A stretch of DNA of 48,754 nt, taken from contig JANRJF010000049.1 of the NCBI GenBank assembly GCA_033764095.1, positions 1-48,754 on the forward strand, given 5' to 3'. Position 1 is the stretch's first letter; each line of letters starts with the position of its first letter. This DNA comes from JBDTMT01 sp033764095 (GTDB taxonomy: Bacteria > Desulfobacterota > Binatia > HRBIN30 > CADEER01). Under the pieces are notes generated by a model, which did no database searches, had not been told where the DNA came from, and worked only from the letters and a program-made list of their open reading frames with translations. The position numbers and the translations under genes are program-made. Of the stretch, positions 26,163-34,452 are shown one piece after another.

Positions 26163-28208
26163 ATGAGACCGTGGACGGTCGACGCCGACGACATCAAGAT
26201 CGCCGAGGATTTCGACGACGCGCTGCTGCATCAGCCGCCGTGGATCGACGGCTTTCTCAATGCCGGCGACGACAAGTTCATCGTCGTCGGCACCAAGGGA
26301 TTCGGCAAGACGCTGCTGCTGAAGGCCAAGCGCATCCGCCTGCAGCGCACCGACGGGGTGCTGTGCATCCCGGAGAATGCGCTGCTCGACAAGCCGATCG
26401 GCGACAAGATCTTCAGCAAGGACCAGCTGGCGCTCTACGCGCAGTCGACCGAGTGGTGGACCAAGGTCTGGCTGATCTCGATCGCCGCGGCGGTGCTGAA
26501 GCGGCTCGACGGGCTCGACGGCGTGCGCTGTGACGCGCGGCTGAAGACGCTGCTCGACGACCGCAGCCTGCGCGGCGTCATCGACCACTTCGTCAACCTG
26601 CTCGACCTGCCACGCACCGAGCTGCACCGCTGCGCCACCGACGTCGACAACGCCCTGGTGCCGCGGCTGCGCGCGCTCAACTCGCCGGTGGCGATCTTCA
26701 TCGACAACGTCGACGAGTACTTCAACAAGCACGTCAAGGCGATCGGGCGCGCCAGCCACACCGGCGAGGTGTCGTCGAACGTCTGGTACTTCGCGCAGAT
26801 GGGCCTGGTCGAGGTCGCCTATCAGCTGCGCCGCATCAACCATCACCTGCGCGTCTTCGCCGCGGTACGCAAGGAAGCGTTCCTGCGCTTCGACGAGATG
26901 ACCTCGATGGTGCAGCAGTACCGCGGCAGCGCGGTCGACACGCACTACGGGCTCGACAGCCTGCGCGAGATCTTCGTCAACAACATCCGCCGCGAGAAGG
27001 AGCGCAACCTGGTGCGCCCCGAGCTGCTGCGCAGCCGCCCGGTCGAGGCCTTCGTCGGCCAGGCGGCGATCGTCAACGCCTTCACCCACGAGACCGAGGA
27101 CCCGTTCGACTACATCGCCCGCCACACCCTGCACCGGCCGCGCGACTTCATGACCATCGGGCAGAAGCTCTCCGACCTGCGCCCGAGCGAGCGCTGCGTG
27201 CCGGAGCGCTTCAAGGAAGCGGTCAATCACGCCGCCACCGAGATCGCCGCCGAGTACCTGAACGAGATCGCCCCCTATCTCGGCGAGGTGGACATCCCGA
27301 CGGTGCTGGCGCGGCTGTCGTCGAACGTGCTGCGCCGCGAGGACGTCGAAGAGATCTTCTTCTCGCACAACGCCGACGCCGGGATCGGCGAGGAGCTGCA
27401 CATCTTCTGCATGCTCTTCCGCTCCGGCCTGCTCGGCCATGTCGACCTCGACCACGTCTCCGGCAAGCGCGTGCAGCGCTTCCTGCGGCCCGGCGAGCGC
27501 ATCTTCCAGCCCGACGGCCTGCTGCCCGACTCCTCGCACTACGCCGTGCACCCGGTGCTCACCGGCCTGATCGCGCGCCTCAACCCGGGCTACGTGCAGC
27601 GCATCGACAAGGTGAACCTGATCGGCCACGGGCGGCCGTGGAAGGACGCCAGCGACCGCCAGCTGAAGTCGCTGCTGGTGCTGCGCGGCGACCTCGACGG
27701 CTTCGGCGCGCTGATGCAGCGCGGCCTCGACGACGCGGTGCGCGACGCCATGCGGCGCGCCGTCGAGCGCTACGCCGGCGACTGCCTGCACGCCTCGCTC
27801 GGCGAGGGCGACGCCCTGCTGCTGGTCGACGACAGCGTGCTGACGCTGATCAAGGCGGCGCGCCGCATCATGGAGGAAGTCTCCGAGGTGCCGGGCAGCC
27901 CGCGCATGCGCATCGCCATCGCCGCCGGGCCGGTCGCGGTGCGCGAGCGCGGCGAGGAGCCGCCGGCGATCGAGGGCGGCAACGCCGTGCTGGTCGCCTC
28001 GCGCATCGAGCCGCACGTCCGCCCCGGCGAGATCTGGGTGACCCAGGAGGTCGGCGACGCGCTCGCCGCCATCGACACCATCTTCCGCACCGAGCCGATC
28101 GCCGCCGCCCCCGACGGCCTCGCCCGCCGCGCCGACGAGTGCAACGTCCGCAAACCCGGCTCGGACGAGCACGACATCTGGGTGCGGCTGTTCCGGGTGG
28201 TGTCGTAG
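26163..28208 (+). CDS. P-loop ATPase fused to a nucleotide-cyclase-like domain
   Basis: A 681-residue soluble protein with CGGGAG 6 nt before its ATG. The Walker A motif GTKGFGKT is at residues 43-50, and Walker B VAIFIDNVDE has Asp181 and Asp184-Glu185. The N-terminal half resembles the Sll1717-like P-loop ATPase group, though I am not certain. The C-terminal 180 residues follow the class III cyclase pattern: RGDLDGFGALM (Asp510), GEGDALLLV (Asp550), RMRIAIAAGPVAV and NAVLVASRIEPHVRPGEIWV. The two Asp are 40 residues apart, close to the family norm. The transition-state Asn appears to be Leu, and no Lys precedes the second Asp, so base choice and activity are doubtful. It stands alone between hairpins. 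Confidence 0.75.
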   Translation: MRPWTVDADDIKIAEDFDDALLHQPPWIDGFLNAGDDKFIVVGTKGFGKTLLLKAKRIRLQRTDGVLCIPENALLDKPIGDKIFSKDQLALYAQSTEWWTKVWLISIAAAVLKRLDGLDGVRCDARLKTLLDDRSLRGVIDHFVNLLDLPRTELHRCATDVDNALVPRLRALNSPVAIFIDNVDEYFNKHVKAIGRASHTGEVSSNVWYFAQMGLVEVAYQLRRINHHLRVFAAVRKEAFLRFDEMTSMVQQYRGSAVDTHYGLDSLREIFVNNIRREKERNLVRPELLRSRPVEAFVGQAAIVNAFTHETEDPFDYIARHTLHRPRDFMTIGQKLSDLRPSERCVPERFKEAVNHAATEIAAEYLNEIAPYLGEVDIPTVLARLSSNVLRREDVEEIFFSHNADAGIGEELHIFCMLFRSGLLGHVDLDHVSGKRVQRFLRPGERIFQPDGLLPDSSHYAVHPVLTGLIARLNPGYVQRIDKVNLIGHGRPWKDASDRQLKSLLVLRGDLDGFGALMQRGLDDAVRDAMRRAVERYAGDCLHASLGEGDALLLVDDSVLTLIKAARRIMEEVSEVPGSPRMRIAIAAGPVAVRERGEEPPAIEGGNAVLVASRIEPHVRPGEIWVTQEVGDALAAIDTIFRTEPIAAAPDGLARRADECNVRKPGSDEHDIWVRLFRVVS

Positions 28209-28214
28209 CGGTTG

Positions 28215-28308
28215 TTCACCACAACGACACCACGGCACAACGGCCACAACGAGGAGCTGATGAGTTTTCTTCCGTTGTGGCGTTGTGCCGTGGTGTCGTT
28301 GTGGTGAA
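28215..28308. repeat. Inverted repeat, TTCACCACAACG family, nearly perfect
   Basis: The arms at 28215-28251 and 28273-28308 (37 and 36 nt) pair with a single 1-nt bulge, around a 21-nt loop. The outer ends are TTCACCAC and GTGGTGAA. The right end TTGTGG may double as the -35 box of the next gene. Confidence 0.95.
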
Positions 28309-28328
28309 GGCGCTCGCAACACGATAAA
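28299..28328 (+). promoter_or_regulatory. Candidate promoter built on a repeat end
   Basis: TTGTGG (28299-28304) is the outer end of the hairpin's right arm. GATAAA (28323-28328) follows after 18 nt, 11 nt before the ATG. The arrangement would put the -35 box inside the repeat. It rests on hexamer similarity and spacing only. Confidence 0.3.
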
Positions 28329-28339
28329 GCTCGCGTGCC

Positions 28340-29677
28340 ATGCCGCATGACCTCGAAGCGCGCCGGCGCGCCAAGCTGATCTCGCCCGACGACGCCGCGG
28401 CGCTGGTGCAGTCGGGGCACTGGGTCGACTACGGCGCCGCGCTCGGGCAGCCGGATCTCTTCGACCAGGCGCTGGCGCGGCGGGCGAGCGAGCTGCGCGG
28501 CGTGAAGATCCGCGCCTGCCTGACCATGACGCCGCGCGCGGTGCTCGACGCCGACCCCAGCGGCGAGCACTTCCTGTGGTTCACCTGGCACTTCTCCGGC
28601 TACGAGCGCGGCTGCAATCACGACGGGCGGATCAACTACATCCCGATGAACTTCGGCGAGGCGCCCGACTACTACCGGCGCTTCATCGAGCCGATCGACG
28701 TGGTCTGCATCAAGACCTGCCCGATGGACAGCAAGGGGTACTTCAACTTCGGCCTCGCCGTCGCCAATACCAAGGCGATCACCGAACGCGCCAAGCTGCT
28801 GATCGTCGAGACCTGCGCGGCGATGCCCTACGTGCAGGGCACCGAGGAGTGCGTGCACGTCGATCAGGTCACCCACGTCATCGACGGCGGCGCCGGGCAC
28901 GTGCCGGAGCTGCCCAACCCGGCGGCGACCGAGGTGGACCGACAGGTGGCGACCCGCATCGCCGCCGAGATCGACGACGGCGCCTGCCTGCAGATCGGCA
29001 TCGGCGGCATGCCGAACGCGGTCTGCACCGTGCTGAAGGACGCCGGCATCCGCGACCTCGGCATCCACACCGAGATGTTCGTCGACAGCATGGTCGACCT
29101 GATCGAGGGCGGCATCGTCACCGGCGCGCGCTAGCAGATCGACCGCTTCGAGAGCGTCTACACCTTCGCCGGCGGCTCGCGCCGCACCTACGATTTCCTC
29201 GACCATCACCCGCAGGTGCAGAGCCACGCGGTCGACTACACCAACCTGCCCGAGGTGATCGCGCGCAACGACCGCGTCGTGGCGATCAACAACACGACGC
29301 AGATCGACCTGCAGGGCCAGGCGGCGTCGGAGAGCGACGGCTTTCGCCACCTCACCGGCACCGGCGGCCAGCTGCAGTTCATACGCGGCGCCTACGCCTC
29401 GCGCGGCGGCAAGGCGTTCATGTGCCTGGCCTCCACCTACGAGCGCCACGGCGAGCGGCGCAGCCGCATCGTGACCTGCCTGACGCCTGGCAACATCGTC
29501 ACCACACCGCGCACCGACATGATGTACGTCGTCACCGAGCACGGCCTGGTGAACCTGAAGGGCAAGTCGGTCGCCGAGCGCGCCAAGGCGCTGATCGGCA
29601 TCGCCCACCCGGACTTCCGCGAGTCGCTCGAGCGCGACGCGCGCGAGCACAAGCTGGTGCCGCGCACCTTCTGGTGA
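28340..29677 (+). pseudogene. Acetyl-CoA hydrolase/4-hydroxybutyrate CoA-transferase, interrupted by in-frame TAG
   Basis: The frame encodes a full-size (445-codon) class I CoA-transferase apart from one TAG at 29132-29134 (codon 265). The upstream half has SKGYFNFG-type motifs, LQIGIGGMPNAV and the catalytic Glu245 in GIHTEMFVDSM. After the stop the same frame continues with QIDRFESVYTFAGGSRRTYDF and ends in NLKGKSVAERAKALIGIAHP. At the stop, relatives typically read TGARKQ, so AAG to TAG is the simplest change. The PPOX gene starts 3 nt after the final stop. It would move CoA between acyl groups. It is either a recent pseudogene, a sequencing error, or a site of amber readthrough. Confidence 0.88.
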
Positions 29678-29680
29678 GCC

Positions 29681-30064
29681 ATGGCGAAGCGCACGCAGAC
29701 GCTGGACGGCGAACCGTACATCAGCCTGGCGACCTTCCGGCGCAGCGGCGTCGCGGTCGAGACGCCGGTGTGGTTCGCCACCCTCGACGGCAGGCACTAC
29801 GTCGTCACCGACGGCACCTCGGCAAAGGTGAAGCGGCTGCGCGCGACGAAGAAGATCCGCGTCGCGGTCTGCGACGTGCGCGGCAAGCTGCGCGGCGACT
29901 GGCGCGACGGCGTCGGGCGCGTCGTCACGGACGCCGCCCTGGTCGAGCGCGCCCACGCCGCGCTGGTCGCCAAGTACGGCTGGCAGATGTGGCTGCTCGA
30001 CGCCGGCTCGCGCCTGTTCGGGCGCTACGCGCGGCGGGCGTACCTGGAGCTCCAGCTGGATTGA
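29681..30064 (+). CDS. PPOX-class F420-dependent flavin/deazaflavin oxidoreductase-like protein
   Basis: A 127-residue split beta-barrel protein. The segments RRSGVAVETPVWFATLDGRHYVVTDGTSAKVKRLRATKKIRVAVCDVRGKL (given here as position 24-74 hallmarks) include the TPVWF strand and the SAKVKRLR cofactor-phosphate loop typical of the Rv2061-type PPOX F420 group. It probably reduces a small substrate with F420H2 in the cytosol. It is close-coupled to the CoA-transferase frame, so a polar effect of the amber codon is possible. The substrate is unknown. Confidence 0.85.
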   Translation: MAKRTQTLDGEPYISLATFRRSGVAVETPVWFATLDGRHYVVTDGTSAKVKRLRATKKIRVAVCDVRGKLRGDWRDGVGRVVTDAALVERAHAALVAKYGWQMWLLDAGSRLFGRYARRAYLELQLD

Positions 30065-30069
30065 TCGTT

Positions 30070-30144
30070 GTTCACCACCACGACACCACGGCACAACGGC
30101 ACCAATGCCGTGAGCCGTTGTGCCGTAGTGTCGTTGTGGTGAAC
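30070..30144. repeat. Inverted repeat, GTTCACCACNACG family
   Basis: The arms at 30070-30100 and 30114-30144 are 31 nt each with two mismatches, around a 13-nt loop. They end in GTTCACC and GGTGAAC. It starts 6 nt after the PPOX stop. A GATAAT box (30172-30177) lies between it and the P450 ATG. Confidence 0.95.
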
Positions 30145-30192
30145 CCGCCTCGCAGTTGAAACGCGAGCACCGATAATGGTTGGCTCGCCCGC

Positions 30193-31467
30193 ATGAGCGA
30201 CGACGCACGCCGACCCGGCGATGAGCTGATCTTCGTCGACCCGCTGGCCTATCGCGACGCGGCGCGCTGGCATGCCGCGGCGGCGCGGCTGCGCGCGCAC
30301 GACCCGCTGCCGTGGGTGCGCGCCGAGGGCTTCATCCCCTTCCGCGCCGTGACCCGCCACGCGCACGTCGAGGAGATCGAGCGCAATCACGACGTCTTCC
30401 ACAACACCACGGACGCGGTGCTGCTCTCGGCCAAGGAGCTGGAGCTGCGCCGGGCGATGCCGGTGATCAAGACGCTCATCCACATGGACGGGCGCGAGCA
30501 TCGCGAGCACCGCAAGATCACCAACGACTGGTTCAAGCCCGCCAACCTGCGCCGCACCGTCGAGGCGGCGCTGCCGCCGCTGGCGCGCCACTTCGTCGAT
30601 CGCATGCAGGCGCTCGGCGAGCGCTGCGACTTCGCCCGCGACATCGCGCTCTACTACCCGCTGCACGTGATCATGCGCATCCTCGGCGTGCCGGAGTCCG
30701 ACGAGCCGCGCATGCTGCAGCTCACCCAGGAGTTGTTCGGCGCCGAGGACCCCGACATCGCCGCCGCCACCGCCCGCGACGGCAGCGACCCGACTCCGAT
30801 CGGCCTCGCCGCGCTGCTCGACATGGCGCAGTACTTCCAGGCCATCACCGCCGACCGGCGCGCGCATCCGCGCAGCGACGTCGCCTCGACCATCGCCAAC
30901 GCCACCATCGACGGCGCGCCGCTCGGCGAGATCGAGACCGCCGGCTACTACGCCATCGTCGCCACCGCCGGGCACGACACCACGTCCAGCTCGCTCGCCG
31001 GCGGCCTGGAAGCGCTGATCCGCGATCCCGCCGCGCTGCAGGCGCTGCGCGACGACCCGGCGCTGCTGCCCAACGCCGTGGACGAGATGATCCGCTGGGT
31101 CAGCCCGGTGCGGCACTTCATGCGCCAGGCGCAGCAGGACACCGTGCTCGACGGCACGCCGATCGCCGCCGGCGACTGGTTCCTGCTCTCGTATCTGTCC
31201 GCCAACCGCGACGAGCGCGTCTTCGCCGACCCGTTCCGCTTCGACATCCGACGGCCCAACGCCGACCGCCACCTCGCCTTCGGCATCGGCGTGCACTTCT
31301 GCCTCGGCGCCCATCTCGCCCGTTTGGAGCTGCAGACGTTCTTCCGCGAGCTGCTGCCGCGCCTGGAGCACATCGAGCTGGCCGGCGACCCGGAACTGAT
31401 GGCGACCACCTTCGTCGGCGGCCCCAAGCGCTTGCCGGTGCGGTATCGGCTGCGGGCAGCGGCGTGA
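30193..31467 (+). CDS. Cytochrome P450
   Basis: A 424-residue soluble bacterial P450 of normal length. The I-helix oxygen-activation motif is AGHDTTSS (Ala259-Ser266), the ExxR motif is EMIRW (Glu298, Arg301), and the heme loop is FGIGVHFCLGAHLARLE with the thiolate ligand Cys370. It should hydroxylate a hydrophobic substrate using a ferredoxin partner, which is not encoded in the window. The overall pattern is like actinobacterial or proteobacterial lipid- and terpene-type P450s, but the substrate is not assignable. The only -10-like box, GATAAT, is 15 nt before the ATG; a matching -35 box is not convincing. Confidence 0.95.
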   Translation: MSDDARRPGDELIFVDPLAYRDAARWHAAAARLRAHDPLPWVRAEGFIPFRAVTRHAHVEEIERNHDVFHNTTDAVLLSAKELELRRAMPVIKTLIHMDGREHREHRKITNDWFKPANLRRTVEAALPPLARHFVDRMQALGERCDFARDIALYYPLHVIMRILGVPESDEPRMLQLTQELFGAEDPDIAAATARDGSDPTPIGLAALLDMAQYFQAITADRRAHPRSDVASTIANATIDGAPLGEIETAGYYAIVATAGHDTTSSSLAGGLEALIRDPAALQALRDDPALLPNAVDEMIRWVSPVRHFMRQAQQDTVLDGTPIAAGDWFLLSYLSANRDERVFADPFRFDIRRPNADRHLAFGIGVHFCLGAHLARLELQTFFRELLPRLEHIELAGDPELMATTFVGGPKRLPVRYRLRAAA

Positions 31468-31478
31468 GGCGGTCCCCC

Positions 31479-31570
31479 CCACGACACCACGACACCACCG
31501 CACAACCGGTCACAACGAAAAGAGGGGGACCTCTCCGTGGTGTCGTTGTGCCGTGGTGTCGTTGTGGTGA
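31479..31570. repeat. Degenerate inverted repeat between convergent genes
   Basis: The left side (about 31479-31517) carries a duplicated GACACCAC unit. It pairs imperfectly with the right side (about 31536-31570, ending TTGTGGTGA). It lies between the convergent P450 and GT4 genes and could act as a two-way terminator there, but no U-tract is seen on either side. Confidence 0.75.
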
Positions 31571-31576
31571 CCCGCC

Positions 31577-32695
31577 TCACAGCGCCATCGACTCGAACAG
31601 CGCCAGGTACGACCGCGCCGCCTGATCCCAGTCCCAATGCGCGCGGGCATAGGCGCTGATCGCGGCGCGCGCCTCGGGGGCGAGCAGCGGCGCGTTCGAG
31701 GTCAACAGCGCGTGCACCGTCTCGGCGGTGGGGGTCGGGTCGGCGACGAGGAAATACTCGCGGCCCTCGTTCCAGGCCGCGTAGGTCTCCGCCGACACCA
31801 CCGCCGGGCAGCCGCAGGCCATCGCCTCGGCGACCACCAGCGGGAAGCCCTCGCCGGTGGACGGCAGCACCAGCACGTCGCCGGCGCGGTAGTAGTCGCG
31901 CAGCGCCGCCTGGTCGACCACCGGGACCACCTGCACGTTCGGCAACCGCCAGTCGCGCGGCTCGATCGGTCCGGCGCCGATCAGCACGAACAGCGCCTCC
32001 GGCATGCGGCGCGCCAGCTGCTCGATCACCGGCAGCCCCTTCATGAACAGGAAGCGGCCCACATAGAGCACGATGCGCGTCCCGGCGGGCAGCCCGAGGC
32101 GCGTCCGCGCCGTCGCGCGCGCCGTGGCGTCGGCGCCGCTGAACAGCCCCGTGTCGACGCCGTTGGCGATGAAGCGCGGCGCGCGCGGATACCCGACCCG
32201 GGCGGCGAACCAGGCCTCGACGGCGCGCGAGATGAACACCGCCTGCGCCACCCGCCGGTGCACGGCGAGCCCGAGCGTGTGGTAGGCGGCGAGCTGCACG
32301 CCGCGCAGCACGCGGCTGCGATAGAAGGGCCACGGGCCGGCGTGCTGGGTGAGCACCAGCGGCTTGTGCAGGCGCCGCGCCCAGTGGAGCGCCAGCACCG
32401 TTCCAGGATAGAGGCAGTCGTGCGGATTGACGATGTCGCACCACTCGACCCAGCGCCGCACCGCGCCCGACGCCGCCGCCCCCCACAGCGGGTACTTCAC
32501 GCCGGTGAGCCGGTACGGCAGCTCCGAGGCCGGCACCCGCACCTGGCCGGCGGCCGGCGCGGCGGCGGGCAGGTCGCTCGACAGCCAGGCCGACTCGTGG
32601 CCGAGGCGCGTGTAGCGCGCATGCAGCGCCGCCGCCGTGAGCTCGATGCCGCCCCAGTGGGGCAGCTGGTAGTGGGTGATGGTCAGGATGCGCAC
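31577..32695 (-). CDS. GT4-family glycosyltransferase
   Basis: A 372-residue GT-B enzyme. The N-terminal loop is RILTITHYQLPHWGGIE, the mid-region NPHDCLYPG and ANGVDTGLFSG. The donor site has YVGRFLFMKGLPVIEQLA and the E-x7-E motif in GEGFPLVVAEAM. GTG 32695 is chosen because the family starts at the first strand; the frame stays open to GTG 32743, which would add 16 residues. It is divergent from the adjacent membrane transferase, and the 79-nt gap holds no hairpin, which is unusual here. It probably extends a cell-surface glycan from the cytoplasmic side. Confidence 0.9.
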   Translation of the reverse strand: MRILTITHYQLPHWGGIELTAAALHARYTRLGHESAWLSSDLPAAAPAAGQVRVPASELPYRLTGVKYPLWGAAASGAVRRWVEWCDIVNPHDCLYPGTVLALHWARRLHKPLVLTQHAGPWPFYRSRVLRGVQLAAYHTLGLAVHRRVAQAVFISRAVEAWFAARVGYPRAPRFIANGVDTGLFSGADATARATARTRLGLPAGTRIVLYVGRFLFMKGLPVIEQLARRMPEALFVLIGAGPIEPRDWRLPNVQVVPVVDQAALRDYYRAGDVLVLPSTGEGFPLVVAEAMACGCPAVVSAETYAAWNEGREYFLVADPTPTAETVHALLTSNAPLLAPEARAAISAYARAHWDWDQAARSYLALFESMAL

Positions 32696-32774
32696 GGTTC
32701 GTCGTCGCCCGGCGGGCGCCGAGGCTCTCTCTGAACCAGCCACGGTGAAGGATCAATCCGGCCCCGGCTGCGCC

Positions 32775-34142
32775 ATGCGCGACGACGAACACCCACCGAC
32801 GCCCGACGCGGCGCAGTCCGTCGTCCCGCACGTGCTGGCCATCGCCCTGCTGTTGCTGATCGGAAGCGCGCTGCGGCTCCACCGCCTGGAGGAGCTGCCG
32901 CCGCGCCTGTCGGCCGACGAGTACACCACCGCGCTCGACGTGTTCGCCATCGCGCACGGCGGCGGGCCGCCGCTGTTCGGGCTCGACTGGAAGCCGATGC
33001 CGGCGCTCACCGCGCACGCCAGCGCCGCGCTGATCGGGGTGACCGGCCCGACCATCTTCGGCCTGCGCGCGCTCAGCATCGGCCTCAGCCTGCTGGCCGG
33101 CGTGCTGCTGTTCGTGCTGCTGCGTCAGCAGTGCGCCGGCGCCGTCGCCTGGTCGGCGGCGCTGCTGCTGCTCGCCAATCCGTGGTTCCTCAACTTCTCG
33201 CGCAGCAATTGGGAGAACGCGCACGTCGGCGCCTACTGGCTGCTGTTCTCTCTCTGCGCGCTGCGCGCCCTGCAGGCGCGGCGCGGCGCGACGGCGTGGG
33301 CGGGGGGCGCGGGACTGGCGCTGGCGCTCAGCTTGTACGGCTACTTCAGCGGCCGGCTGCTGCTGGTCGCCTGGGCGCTCTACGCCCCGCTGGCCGTGGC
33401 GATCGCCGGCTGGCGGCGCGCCGCGGTGGTCTATGCGGTCGTGCTCGCCACCGCTGCGGCGCTGTTCGCCCCGCAGGTGCCGGTGATCGCGCGCGACTGG
33501 GAGCACTTCCAGCAGCGCGTCGCCAACGTATCGGTGCTCAACGCCGACCCCGCCGCGCATGGCTTCGCGCCCGGCACCACACGGCTCGGCATGGCGGCCG
33601 GCCAGCTCGCCACCACGCTGCACTACCTGGTCGTCGGCGCGCCGCTCGGCAAGGTGCACTACGGCCCGCCGGATCGCCCACCCTACCACTGGCTGCTGGT
33701 CCCGCTGCTGCTGCTCGGCCTCGGGCGGTCGCTGCAGCGCTGGCGCGAGGGGGCCTGGTACGCGGTGTTGTTCTTCGTCGTCCTGATCGCCACCCAGGGC
33801 CTGTCGGTCGACGCGCCCGACCTCGGCCGCCTCGCCGGCGCGGCGCCGCTCTGCTTCTGGTTCATCGGCTACGGCGCCGATGGCCTGCTGCGCCGCGTGC
33901 CCACCGAGCGCCGCCGCCTCGCCGCCGCCGGCGTGGTCGCCGGGGCGCTGCTGCTCAGCGGGCTCGAATGGCGCGCCTTCACCGCCTGGATGGCCGATCC
34001 CGGGGTCGCCAACGCGCGCGGCGGCGGCGTCGACTACCGCGACTACCCCGACTGGCAGGCCATGCAGTACAGCCGCCTCGCGGCAGGGCAGCCACCAATC
34101 TCGGTCATCGAGTGGGAGGCGCTCCAGGAACAACACAGATGA
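32775..34142 (+). CDS. GT39-like polytopic glycosyltransferase
   Basis: A 455-residue membrane protein with about ten hydrophobic segments and the GT-C signature Asp-Glu in RLSADEYTTALDVF just after the first helix. NPWFLNFSRSNWENAHV matches the second outer-loop region of PMT/ArnT-like enzymes. It should use a polyprenyl-phosphate sugar on the outer membrane face. ATG 32775 is preferred; GTG 32745 is possible. The last codons (QHR then TGA) are read from CAACACAGATGA, the outer end of the next repeat, so the repeat supplies the stop. It has no C-terminal propeller, unlike its relatives in the window. Confidence 0.88.
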   Translation: MRDDEHPPTPDAAQSVVPHVLAIALLLLIGSALRLHRLEELPPRLSADEYTTALDVFAIAHGGGPPLFGLDWKPMPALTAHASAALIGVTGPTIFGLRALSIGLSLLAGVLLFVLLRQQCAGAVAWSAALLLLANPWFLNFSRSNWENAHVGAYWLLFSLCALRALQARRGATAWAGGAGLALALSLYGYFSGRLLLVAWALYAPLAVAIAGWRRAAVVYAVVLATAAALFAPQVPVIARDWEHFQQRVANVSVLNADPAAHGFAPGTTRLGMAAGQLATTLHYLVVGAPLGKVHYGPPDRPPYHWLLVPLLLLGLGRSLQRWREGAWYAVLFFVVLIATQGLSVDAPDLGRLAGAAPLCFWFIGYGADGLLRRVPTERRRLAAAGVVAGALLLSGLEWRAFTAWMADPGVANARGGGVDYRDYPDWQAMQYSRLAAGQPPISVIEWEALQEQHR

Positions 34143-34152
34143 ACCGAACGGA

Positions 34153-34388
34153 AACTGCGCAACACAGATGAACACAGATCCCCGCCACCCCACCGCCCGA
34201 TGAACACAGAGCCCCGCCCGCCCCACCGACTCATCTGAATCCAGGGAGCCAGAGAGGGACGCCATAGGAGTGGTGGGGGCTCTGAGCTTCTTCCGACGAT
34301 AGGCCATAGGCGATACGCCATCCGCTGGGGCTCTGTGGCCATCGGGAGGCGGGGCGGCGGGGTCTGTGTTCATCCGTGTTAGGCAGTT
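34153..34388. repeat. Largest inverted repeat of the AACACAGATGAA family, with nested repeats
   Basis: The arms at about 34153-34215 and 34327-34388 (63 and 62 nt) pair with few mismatches, from AACTGC outside to GAGCCCC inside. The loop of about 111 nt contains smaller repeats, including GGCCATAGGCGATACGCCAT. A partial extra left arm (CAACACAGATGA, 34131-34142) precedes it and ends the upstream gene. This spacer of just over 300 nt contains no other feature I can identify. Confidence 0.93.
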
Positions 34389-34452
34389 TTCAGCAGGTTC
34401 TATTCTGGCGCGAGTTGAGCCGTTTCCCCGCGCTGGATATGGTCCGTCGGCC

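Noticed and set aside
26021..31570. CRISPR array
   Set aside because: The ACCACAACGACACCACGG-like units recur across this stretch but as inverted pairs one per spacer, kilobases apart, without regular spacers or cas genes.
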